Source of the DNA: Sphingosinicella sp. LHD-64
GTDB lineage: Bacteria > Pseudomonadota > Alphaproteobacteria > Sphingomonadales > Sphingomonadaceae
Assembly: GCF_031157375.1 (NCBI RefSeq)
Contig: NZ_JAVIFV010000003.1
Coordinates: 434,001-498,000, forward strand
DNA: 64,000 nt
Reading direction: 5' to 3'
Position numbers and translations under genes: made by a program
Notes under the pieces: generated by a model
What the model was told of the DNA's origin: nothing
Databases searched by the model: none
What the model saw: only the letters and a program-made list of their open reading frames with translations
Shown here: positions 15,417 through 22,812 of the stretch, in pieces
Numbering within the stretch: the stretch's first letter is position 1
Layout: each line of letters opens with the position of its first letter

Positions 15417-16202
15417 ATGTTCCTCAAGGGAAAGACCGCGCTGGTCACCGGCTCGACCTCCGGCATCGGCCTCGCTTACGCGAAGGCGCTGGCCGGCGAA
15501 GGCGCCAATGTGATGATCAACGGCTTCGGCGATACCGCGGCGATCGAGGCGGAGCGCAGCGGTATCGAAAGCCAGTACGGCGTCAAGGCCGCCTATAGTG
15601 GCGCCGATCTCACCAAGGTCAGCGAAATCGAAACGATGATGAAACAGGCGGCCGACACGTTCGGCACGGTCGACATCCTCATCAACAATGCCGGCATGCA
15701 GCATGTCGCCCCGGTCGACCAGTTCCCGGTCGACAAATGGGACCTGATCCTCGCCCTCAACCTTTCCGCCGCCTTTCACGCGACCCGGCTCGCGGTGCCC
15801 GGGATGCGCGCGAAGAAATGGGGCCGCATCATCTCGACCGCCTCGGCGCACAGCCTTGTCGCCAGCCCCAACAAGTCCGCCTATGTTGCCGCCAAGCACG
15901 GCATTGCCGGCTTCACCAAGACGGTGGCGCTGGAGACCGCGACCGACGGCATCACCGTCAACTGCATCAGCCCCGGCTATGTCTGGACGCCGCTCGTCGA
16001 GAACCAGATCCCGGACACGATGAAGGCGCGGAACATGACCCGCGAGCAGGTGATGAACGATGTCCTGCTCGCCGCCCAGCCGACCAAGCAGTTCGTCCAG
16101 CCCGACCAGGTCGCCGCGCTCGCCGTCTTCCTGTGCCGCGACGAGGCCGCGTCCATCACCGGCGCGAACCTCTCGATGGACGGCGGCTGGACGGCGGGAT
16201 AG
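15417..16202 (+). CDS. bdhA: 3-hydroxybutyrate dehydrogenase
   Basis: NAD-dependent short-chain dehydrogenase of 261 residues that interconverts (R)-3-hydroxybutyrate and acetoacetate in the cytoplasm. It has the Rossmann motif TGSTSGIG, NNAG (in ILINNAGMQHVAPV), the catalytic Ser (STASAHSLVAS) and YxxxK (SAYVAAKHG), and the typical C-terminal TGANLSMDGGWTAG. The sequence AGMQHVAPV...FP and the HSLVASP loop are characteristic of this enzyme rather than generic SDRs. The ATG at 15417 begins MFLKGKTALVTG; GAAAGGAC lies upstream. Cotranscribed with the patatin gene. Confidence 0.93.
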   Translation: MFLKGKTALVTGSTSGIGLAYAKALAGEGANVMINGFGDTAAIEAERSGIESQYGVKAAYSGADLTKVSEIETMMKQAADTFGTVDILINNAGMQHVAPVDQFPVDKWDLILALNLSAAFHATRLAVPGMRAKKWGRIISTASAHSLVASPNKSAYVAAKHGIAGFTKTVALETATDGITVNCISPGYVWTPLVENQIPDTMKARNMTREQVMNDVLLAAQPTKQFVQPDQVAALAVFLCRDEAASITGANLSMDGGWTAG

Positions 16203-16205
16203 GCT

Positions 16206-17753
16206 TCAAAACGTGCTCCAGGAAGTTCGGGCGAGCGGAAGCTGCAGAATCCGGCCGACCCGTTCAAGCTCGATGGCGACTGCGGGCCGCGACCGCAGCA
16301 CCCGCAATTGCGCAAGCAGCCAAGCCTCTTTCGGAGGCCCGCTTCCCGGCAACCAGTCCTGAAGGACCCGTACCGCCTGCGACGGATCGCTGGAGCGCAG
16401 TCGACGCAGCAGCACGGCCTCGGCAGCTGCCATATCGCCCAGGCAAAGATGAGCCAGCATCATTGCGCCTTCATTGGCGGTTGCAATATCGCGCATCCGC
16501 TCGATCCAGGGCCGCGCGTCGGCCGCACGATCGAGACCGGTGAGTGCGCAGACCACATGGCTCCAGACCCGCATCTTGCCGTAGTTGTTCACGAATTGCA
16601 GCATTTCCCCGTCGATCCGCTGCGCTTGGGCGAGCGCCTCTTCGACCCGATCTGCCTCCCATAGCATCTCGGCCAAACTGACGTTCGGACCAACAAGTTG
16701 GATCCGTTCCGCCACCGGAAGAGCGGCCAGCTGCGCCATCAGCCCGAAGGCAACATCGGAACGCCCGAGATCAATCAGGGCCCGGGCCGCCTCGGTCACC
16801 AACCACATCCCGTCCTCACTCGCGGCGATCGTTTCGGCGACGTCGGAGAGATAAGGCTGGAGCAGGGCGAGCGCTTCCGCATCGCGATCGAGATCGCGCA
16901 AATGCTGCACGCGATCCAGGACCACGCGGTGATTCTGCGGCGCAGCAGCAACAGCTTCGGCGGTTTCATCTTCCCGATGTCCAATTGCACGGCGCAACAG
17001 GGCAAGGCGATCCTCGCCGGGCGAAAGGATATCATCATATCGCTTGAGGAGAATCATCGATAAAACGCTCGATGGGGTCGAGAGGCCGGCAGCGAATTCG
17101 GTGGCGCTGGCGTGGTCAGCTCGATTCAACCGGTCCTCGACGAGGATCGAGCGCAGGGAGTCTGCCATGCGCGTATCGCTGTTGCCGGGCCAGCCGATCC
17201 TGAACAGCGCTTCGGCGAGGCGCGCGCGGGAGCGCATGTCCCCTCGCTCCCACATATCCTGAAGCAAGGAGCGCCAACCGTCGCGCGGCATCAGCTCGCG
17301 CAACGTTGACCATTCGCTGGCCCGCACATTCCGGCTGGCGTGATCCATGATTTCCGCAAGCAGCGGATGATTGTTGAACCGGCCCGCGGCCGCCAGGACG
17401 GCGAGATATTCCACGGCAGTCCGCGGCCGTGCGGCCAGAGTACGGTCGATGATTTGGTGAATCTCGGCGTTCCGTCCCAGCGTGCCCAGCGCGGCGAGAC
17501 GTATGCTGTCGACGGCCACCCGCAACTCGGCATTCTCTGGAACTTCGGTTACCGTCCGCGAGAAATAATCAAGTGTTTCCTGTGCATAGGCTCGATCCGT
17601 GAGCAGGCGGTGCATGTCGACGGCGCGACGGGTGCCAGTGGAAAGCTCGACATCTGACTCCGCCCGCTCCAGGACTTGAGTCGCCAAAGCCGCTGCGGGT
17701 GTGAAAAAGACGGCGCTTGCCACCAAGGCTGCGAACCATGCCGAACGTATCAT
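16206..17753 (-). CDS. Secreted helical-repeat (TPR-like) protein, unknown function
   Basis: Product of 515 residues with an N-terminal signal peptide (WFAALVASAVFFTPAAALA), so probably periplasmic. The rest is almost wholly alpha-helical with loosely repeated helix pairs (for example LRDLDRDAEALALLQPYLSD, ARALIDLGRSDVAFGLMAQL), resembling degenerate TPR units. No catalytic motif is visible. GGAGGCTCC upstream of the ATG at 17753 supports the start. It lies 25 bp behind the secreted protein gene 17779-18246 on the same strand, so the two may form an operon, and it converges on bdhA with a 3-bp gap. Codon use looks slightly less GC-biased than its neighbours, hinting at a lineage-specific gene. 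Confidence 0.7.
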   Translation of the reverse strand: MIRSAWFAALVASAVFFTPAAALATQVLERAESDVELSTGTRRAVDMHRLLTDRAYAQETLDYFSRTVTEVPENAELRVAVDSIRLAALGTLGRNAEIHQIIDRTLAARPRTAVEYLAVLAAAGRFNNHPLLAEIMDHASRNVRASEWSTLRELMPRDGWRSLLQDMWERGDMRSRARLAEALFRIGWPGNSDTRMADSLRSILVEDRLNRADHASATEFAAGLSTPSSVLSMILLKRYDDILSPGEDRLALLRRAIGHREDETAEAVAAAPQNHRVVLDRVQHLRDLDRDAEALALLQPYLSDVAETIAASEDGMWLVTEAARALIDLGRSDVAFGLMAQLAALPVAERIQLVGPNVSLAEMLWEADRVEEALAQAQRIDGEMLQFVNNYGKMRVWSHVVCALTGLDRAADARPWIERMRDIATANEGAMMLAHLCLGDMAAAEAVLLRRLRSSDPSQAVRVLQDWLPGSGPPKEAWLLAQLRVLRSRPAVAIELERVGRILQLPLARTSWSTF

Positions 17754-17778
17754 GCAGGAGCCTCCAGGCTCGAAATGG

Positions 17779-18246
17779 CTACTGGCTGTACAGCTCGGAA
17801 ATGTGGAGCTGCGCTTCCTGGTAGCTCGAATTGCCGTAGGTGCCGATCCAGATCTCGTAGCGGCCCGACGACGGCTTGTCGAAGCGCAGCGACGGGTTCA
17901 GCCCCTCGTTGCCGCCGTCGTCGTCGCAATACCATTGGCCGTCCGGGCCGTTGACGACGAGCGTGGTGTCGGCGCTCGAGTTGACCGACAGGATCAGCGG
18001 CAGGTTCCCCGCCTCGAAATTGAGTCGCACGTCGGGCGCGTTCGAGATGAAGCCGCGGCAATTGCTGCTGAGGTTCTGGACGTCGAGCGCGCCGCCCGAG
18101 CGCACTGCGATGACCTGCGGATCGGGCGTGAAGCCGGTCCTCAGGTTCACCGTCCCGAAGTTCGGCTGTGCATTGAAATCCTGCGCTGCGGCCGGCAGTG
18201 CCGCGAGCGCCAGCGCAGCGCCCACGAAACATCGTGCAAAAGACAT
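17779..18246 (-). CDS. Small secreted beta-rich protein (PPC-like fold), unknown function
   Basis: Product of 155 residues with a clear signal peptide (FVGAALALAALPAAAQ) and a mature part containing two cysteines (SSNCRGF and QWYCDDDGG). The second half resembles bacterial pre-peptidase C-terminal beta-sandwich domains: LILSVNSSADTTLVVNGPDG, then NPSLRFDKPSSGRYEIWIGTY. Such stand-alone copies are often mis-annotated as peptidases; there is no protease motif here. The ATG at 18246 is chosen because it opens the signal peptide; a longer frame upstream shows no signal. Divergent from the DUF4893 gene. Confidence 0.75.
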   Translation of the reverse strand: MSFARCFVGAALALAALPAAAQDFNAQPNFGTVNLRTGFTPDPQVIAVRSGGALDVQNLSSNCRGFISNAPDVRLNFEAGNLPLILSVNSSADTTLVVNGPDGQWYCDDDGGNEGLNPSLRFDKPSSGRYEIWIGTYGNSSYQEAQLHISELYSQ

Positions 18247-18375
18247 CGAGCCCCCTTCCCCCGGCCGATTTCCCGTCCGGCCGCCACCCCGACACGTGCC
18301 TGAAATCGCGACACCGTGCAATGCGAGCGCGAAGCGGCTTGCCGCCGCCGGATGGATGGCCCAAGATTCGACCCG

Positions 18376-18993
18376 ATGTTCCTGCCCCTCATCGCGACGG
18401 CCGCGCTGGCGGCACTCCAGGCGGCCGAATGCCCCGATCCGGCGAGCGCCCCGGGCGCGACCTGGCGCGGGCGCGCGACCGAGGAGGACCGGCACCGCCT
18501 GCACGACTGGCGCGACGCCTGGACCGACGGGCTTGCCGCCGCCCGCGCCCAAGGCCATCAGGCGGAGATCGCCGCCGAGGGCGCCCTGCTCGATCCCGAC
18601 GCGGCGCAGACCGAGCCGGCGCCGCCGCCCGGCGACTATGCCTGCCGCACCTTCAAGCTCGGCAGCCGCGCGCCCGGCGGCCTCGCCTATGTCGCCTATC
18701 CCGCCTACACCTGCCGGATCACCGCCGATGCGAGCGGCAATGCGCTGGGCTTCACCAAGATCGACGGATCGCAGCGGCCGATCGGCCTCATCTATCCCGA
18801 CAACGACCTGCGCCTCGTCTTCCTCGGCACGATGCAGCTTGGCGACGAGGCGCGCGCCTACCAATATGGCATCGACGGGGAGCGCGACATGATCGGCTTC
18901 GTCGAGCGCGTCGGCGCCAATCGCTGGCGCCTTGTCCTGCCTCGCCCGAACTACGAATCCCAGATCGACGTGATCGAGCTCACGCCCCGCTGA
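18376..18993 (+). CDS. DUF4893 family secreted protein
   Basis: Product of 205 residues with a short signal peptide (MFLPLIATAALAALQAAE). It carries family hallmarks: TEEDRHRLHDWRDAW, PPGDYACRTFKLG, YPAYTCRI, GSQRPIGLIYPDNDLRLVFL and a C-terminus rich in conserved charged residues (QIDVIELTPR). The family is known mainly from sphingomonads and has no established function. Met at 18376 is chosen over 18316 because it begins the signal peptide. It is 14 bp upstream of the M20 amidohydrolase and likely in one operon with it. Confidence 0.8.
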   Translation: MFLPLIATAALAALQAAECPDPASAPGATWRGRATEEDRHRLHDWRDAWTDGLAAARAQGHQAEIAAEGALLDPDAAQTEPAPPPGDYACRTFKLGSRAPGGLAYVAYPAYTCRITADASGNALGFTKIDGSQRPIGLIYPDNDLRLVFLGTMQLGDEARAYQYGIDGERDMIGFVERVGANRWRLVLPRPNYESQIDVIELTPR

Positions 18994-19007
18994 GAGGACC
19001 TTCTACA

Positions 19008-20327
19008 ATGCGACGCAAATTCCTCGCGGCCATGCTATTGGCCACGGCCATGGCCAGCCCCGCACCTGCCCAGGACCTCCGCCAGGCGATCCGCCAGGAC
19101 ATGCCGCAGCTGCTCGAACTCTATCGCGATCTCCACGCCAATCCCGAGCTCTCGATGCAGGAGACGCGCTCGGCCGGCCTGATGGCCGATGCGGCGCGCG
19201 AGCTGGGATTCACCGTCACCACCGGCGTCGGCGGCACCGGCGTCGTCGCGGTGCTGGAGAACGGCCCCGGCCCGGTGCTGATGCTGCGCGCCGACATGGA
19301 CGCGCTGCCGGTCGAGGAGCAGACCGGCCTGCCCTTCGCGAGCCGCGCCCGCGGCACGACCCGCGAGGGCCTCGCCACCGCGATCATGCACGCCTGCGGC
19401 CACGACACCCACATGGCCGCGTGGGTCGGCACCGCGCGCCGCCTCGTCGCGCTCAGGAGCCAGTGGTCCGGCACGCTGGTGATGATCGCCCAGCCCGGCG
19501 AGGAGACCAGCCAGGGCGCCAAGGCGATGCTGGAGGACGGCCTCTTCACCCGCTTCCCCAAGCCGACCCACGCCATCGCCTTCCACGATTCGGCGACGCT
19601 TCCCGCGGGCATGATCGGCTATTCGGACGGGCCCGCGCTCGCCAATGTCGATTCGGTCGACATGACCGTCTTCGGTGTCGGCGGCCACGGCGCCGCGCCG
19701 CACACGACGCGCGACCCGATCGTGCTCGCCAGCCGCATCGTCACGTCGCTCCAGACCCTGGTCAGCCGCGAGCTCGATCCGCTCGACAGCGCGGTCGTCA
19801 CCGTCGGCAGCTTCCAGGCCGGGACCAAGCACAACATCATTTCGGACGAGGCGCGGCTGCTGATCACCGTGCGCAGCTACACGCCCGAGATCCGTCGACA
19901 GCTGCTCGACGGCATCGCCCGCATCGCGCGCGGCGAAGCGATCGCGGCCGGCGTACCGGAAGACCGGATGCCGCGCGTCACCGTCCGCGAGGCGGAAGCC
20001 ACGCCGGCGACGGTCAATTCGGACGACCTCACCCGTGCCACGGCCGAGCGGTTCCGGACCCATTTCGGCGCCGAGCGCGTCCGCCAGGTTCGCCCGGTCA
20101 TGGCCGGCGAGGATTTCGGCCGCTACCGCATCGCCGAGCCCGGCCTGCAAAGCCTGATGTTCTGGGTCGGCGGCGTGCCGCAGGCGCGCTGGGATGCGGC
20201 GCAGCGCGACGGCACCGTCCTGCCCTCGCTGCACAGCCCCTTCTGGGCGCCAGAGCCAGATCCCACCATCTCGACCGCGGTCGAGGCGATGACCGTCGCG
20301 GCGCTTGGCGTGCTGGGCCGGCAGTAG
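19008..20327 (+). CDS. Secreted M20 family amidohydrolase/carboxypeptidase
   Basis: Zinc-dependent amidohydrolase of 439 residues of the hippurate/IAA-amino-acid hydrolase group, exported by an N-terminal signal peptide (FLAAMLLATAMASPAPAQ). Metal-ligand motifs are visible: LRADMDALPVEEQTGLPF, HACGHDTHMA, PGEETSQGA and, near the C-terminus, MAGEDFGRY with LHSPFW. The dimerisation lid begins around GVGGHGAAPH. Likely substrates are N-acyl amino acids or small peptides in the periplasm. GAGAGGACC upstream supports the ATG at 19008. It converges on msrA. Confidence 0.92.
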   Translation: MRRKFLAAMLLATAMASPAPAQDLRQAIRQDMPQLLELYRDLHANPELSMQETRSAGLMADAARELGFTVTTGVGGTGVVAVLENGPGPVLMLRADMDALPVEEQTGLPFASRARGTTREGLATAIMHACGHDTHMAAWVGTARRLVALRSQWSGTLVMIAQPGEETSQGAKAMLEDGLFTRFPKPTHAIAFHDSATLPAGMIGYSDGPALANVDSVDMTVFGVGGHGAAPHTTRDPIVLASRIVTSLQTLVSRELDPLDSAVVTVGSFQAGTKHNIISDEARLLITVRSYTPEIRRQLLDGIARIARGEAIAAGVPEDRMPRVTVREAEATPATVNSDDLTRATAERFRTHFGAERVRQVRPVMAGEDFGRYRIAEPGLQSLMFWVGGVPQARWDAAQRDGTVLPSLHSPFWAPEPDPTISTAVEAMTVAALGVLGRQ

Positions 20328-20350
20328 CTTACGTCATCCCGGCGGTGAAA

Positions 20351-20977
20351 TCAGTGTCCGGCCGCCTGGTCGCCCCAGACTTCGCGCAGCCGTGCGTCCT
20401 TGCGGCAGCCGGTGCGATAGCGATCGTAGCGCTCGGAATTGCGCCGTGCATAATCCTGATGCTCGGGTCCCGCCGGATAGAAGCGACCCGAATTGATCAC
20501 CGGCGTCACCACCCGTCCGCCGAGCGCGCGGTTGGCCTCGGTGATCGCGGCCATGGCCTCGCGCCGCTGGATCGGGTTCATCGCGAACACGGCGGTGCGA
20601 TAGCCTGGGCCCCGGTCGCAGAACTGCCCCTCCGCATCGGTCGGATCGATCGTCCTCAGGAAACGGCGGACGAGCTCGGCATAGGAGATTCGCGCCGGAT
20701 CGTAGGTGACCAGCACCGCCTCGCGATGGCCGGTATCGGTGCGGAGCGACTGCTCGTAGGTCGGATTCGCGGTCCGCCCCCCGGTCAGTCCCGACACCGC
20801 CGAGATCACGCCCGGCACCGCCTCCATGTCGCGCTCGGTCGACCAGAAGCAGCCGCCGGCGAAAATGGCGCGTTCGGTTCGCGCGGGCTGGCCTTGTGCG
20901 GCCGCATCCGCCGTCCCGGCGCTGCTCTGGCCGCAGGCGGCGAGCAGCAGGAAGGCAAGAAGAAGCCGGCGAGTCAT
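20351..20977 (-). CDS. msrA: Peptide-methionine (S)-S-oxide reductase, lipoprotein form
   Basis: Repairs oxidised methionine. The product of 208 residues has a lipoprotein signal with LLAAC (Cys 15), so it acts at the envelope rather than in the cytoplasm. The catalytic Cys lies in FAGGCFWSTERDME; other family motifs are GGRTANPTYEQ, DTGHREAVLVTYDP and PAGPEHQDY, with a C-terminal GCRKD that may supply the resolving Cys. In most MsrA proteins the second motif reads TGHAEAV, so DTGHREAV is a minor variant. It is convergent with the M20 gene and separated from it by 23 bp. Confidence 0.95.
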   Translation of the reverse strand: MTRRLLLAFLLLAACGQSSAGTADAAAQGQPARTERAIFAGGCFWSTERDMEAVPGVISAVSGLTGGRTANPTYEQSLRTDTGHREAVLVTYDPARISYAELVRRFLRTIDPTDAEGQFCDRGPGYRTAVFAMNPIQRREAMAAITEANRALGGRVVTPVINSGRFYPAGPEHQDYARRNSERYDRYRTGCRKDARLREVWGDQAAGH

Positions 20978-21054
20978 TGCGCCAATCTAGCCCGGGCCTC
21001 GCGTGCCTGCCCAGTCTCGTTCGACGAACGCACCATTGGCGCCGCCCGACGCAC

Positions 21055-21720
21055 TCAACTTTCGCCCCGCCGATTCGGCATGAGGCCGCGCAGCGCCTCC
21101 CGGCGCGCCGCGATCATGTCGGCGAGGACGAGGCGGCCGTCGCGCGCGGCATCGAGCATCGCGAAGCGGCGATCGGCCGCCGCCGCGAATTCGGCACGGC
21201 TGACACCCCGGTTGAAGTCCGCATCCGCGTCCATGACCGGATGGGCGATCGACAACAGGCTGAAGCGGGCCGCGCCCTGCAGCATGGCCCGTGCCGCCTG
21301 CGCCCGTTCGCCATTGCCGCGGCGCTGGGCCAGCCGCCGGCCGAGCCGGCCGCCGCCCCGCCCCTGCATCGCGCGACCCGGGCTGGTCGCCATCTCCGGC
21401 AGGGTCACCTGCTCGTAGTGCTGGACATCCTCCGGGTCGATCTCGCCATCGCCGTCCCGGTCGAGTTCGGCAAAAGCCCGTTCGAAATCGGCGCCGAACT
21501 CGGCGAGATCGAGCACGCCGTCGCCATTCGCGTCCGCCGCGGCGAACCAGCGCTCGGCCGGCCGGGCGCTCTCGCCGTCAGGCCGGAACACCTGCCCCGC
21601 CGGACTCACGAACGGCCGCGTCGCCGCCGCCTCGGCGATCCGCTCGGATCGGTCCTGACCAGGGGCCGGCGTGCCGGCGACGAACAGGACCGACAGGGAG
21701 ATCAAAAGGGGGATGCGCAT
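21055..21720 (-). CDS. Secreted EF-hand protein
   Basis: Product of 221 residues with a signal peptide (LLISLSVLFVAGTPAPGQ). Two canonical calcium-binding loops are visible, DANGDGVLDLAE (about residue 62) and DRDGDGEIDPED (about 88). There are two degenerate ones further on, MDADADFNRGVSRAEF and DAARDGRLVLAD. A Gly/Arg-rich segment (GRAMQGRGGGRLGRRLAQRR) separates the pairs. Probably a periplasmic calcium-binding protein; no enzymatic motif is seen. CGGAGAA precedes the ATG at 21720. Confidence 0.85.
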   Translation of the reverse strand: MRIPLLISLSVLFVAGTPAPGQDRSERIAEAAATRPFVSPAGQVFRPDGESARPAERWFAAADANGDGVLDLAEFGADFERAFAELDRDGDGEIDPEDVQHYEQVTLPEMATSPGRAMQGRGGGRLGRRLAQRRGNGERAQAARAMLQGAARFSLLSIAHPVMDADADFNRGVSRAEFAAAADRRFAMLDAARDGRLVLADMIAARREALRGLMPNRRGES

Positions 21721-21782
21721 ACGGGTTCTCCGGAGCGAGGGTGTCGCACTCCTAACGCCGGTCCGCGTTCGATCCTTCGCGT

Positions 21783-22715
21783 TCAGGCCGAGGCCGCGTT
21801 CAGCCTCTCGACCTGGCTGTCGTCCAGCTCGAGCGTCATGACGCCCAGCAGCTCCTCGAGCTGCGCGATGCTCGTCGCGCTTGCAATCGGGGCGGTGACA
21901 CCGGGCTGGGCGGCGAGCCAGGCCAGCGCCACTTGCGCCGGCGTCACGTCCGTCTCGGCCGCAACGTCATCGAGCGCGGCCAGCACCGTACGGCCCTTGT
22001 CGTTCAGATAGCGCGCCATGCCCTGTCCGCGCGGGCTCTTCGTGAAATCGGCTTCCGAGCGATATTTGCCGGTGAGAAAGCCGGAGGCGAGGCCGAAATA
22101 GGGCAGCACGCCGAGGCCCCGCTCGACGCAGAGTGCCTGCAGCGCTCCTTCGAAGCCGGCGCGCGCGATCAGATTGTATTCCGGCTGCAGCACGGTGAAG
22201 GGGGCGAAGCCCTCGCGCTCCGACACCGCCAGCGCCTCGGCCAGTCGCTCGGCCGAATAATTGGAGGCGCCGAGCGCCTTGACCTTGCCGCCCTTCACCA
22301 GCCGGTCGAACGCCGCGAGCGACTCCTCGAGCGGGGTCTCGGGATCGTCCTTGTGCGCATAATAGAGGTCGATCGCCTCGATCCCCAGCCGCCGCAGCGA
22401 GCCTTCCACCGCGGTCTCGATCTGCTGCGCGGAGAGACCCGCATCCCACCCGACCTTGGTGGCGACGGCGAGCTTGCCGGCGCCGCCATGGCGCGTGATC
22501 CATTCGCCGAGCACGGTCTCGGATTCCCCGCCGACATGACCCGGCACCCATTTCGAATAGACGTCGGCGGTGTCGACCATCGTTCCGCCGCCTGCGGCAA
22601 ACCGGTCCAGAACCGCGAACGCCTCCGCTCCCTTCAGCGTGTAGCCGAACACATTGCCGCCAAGCACGAGGGACGGAGTCGCCAAGCCACTCTTGCCCAA
22701 CTTCCATGTTTCCAT
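21783..22715 (-). CDS. Aldo/keto reductase
   Basis: NADPH-dependent oxidoreductase with TIM-barrel fold, 310 residues. The family tetrad appears as Asp in MVDTADVYSKW with Tyr four residues later, Lys in AVATKVGWD and His in LYYAHKDDPETPLEE; the cofactor site shows GASNYSAERL and the late PIASATSIAQLEEL. The ATG at 22715 is preceded by AAGGAGG, a perfect Shine-Dalgarno site. It lies 97 bp downstream of the lanthipeptide synthetase on the same strand, so readthrough is possible, but a role in peptide tailoring is speculative; generic members of this family reduce small carbonyls. Confidence 0.93.
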   Translation of the reverse strand: METWKLGKSGLATPSLVLGGNVFGYTLKGAEAFAVLDRFAAGGGTMVDTADVYSKWVPGHVGGESETVLGEWITRHGGAGKLAVATKVGWDAGLSAQQIETAVEGSLRRLGIEAIDLYYAHKDDPETPLEESLAAFDRLVKGGKVKALGASNYSAERLAEALAVSEREGFAPFTVLQPEYNLIARAGFEGALQALCVERGLGVLPYFGLASGFLTGKYRSEADFTKSPRGQGMARYLNDKGRTVLAALDDVAAETDVTPAQVALAWLAAQPGVTAPIASATSIAQLEELLGVMTLELDDSQVERLNAASA

Positions 22716-22812
22716 CGTCGGCCTCCTTGTCCGCACCCACGCGCCGAAATGCGATTACGGCGTCGTCGCCCCGGACGGAAGGGCGGGTCGCCATTGTGCT
22801 CCGAAGCGCGGT

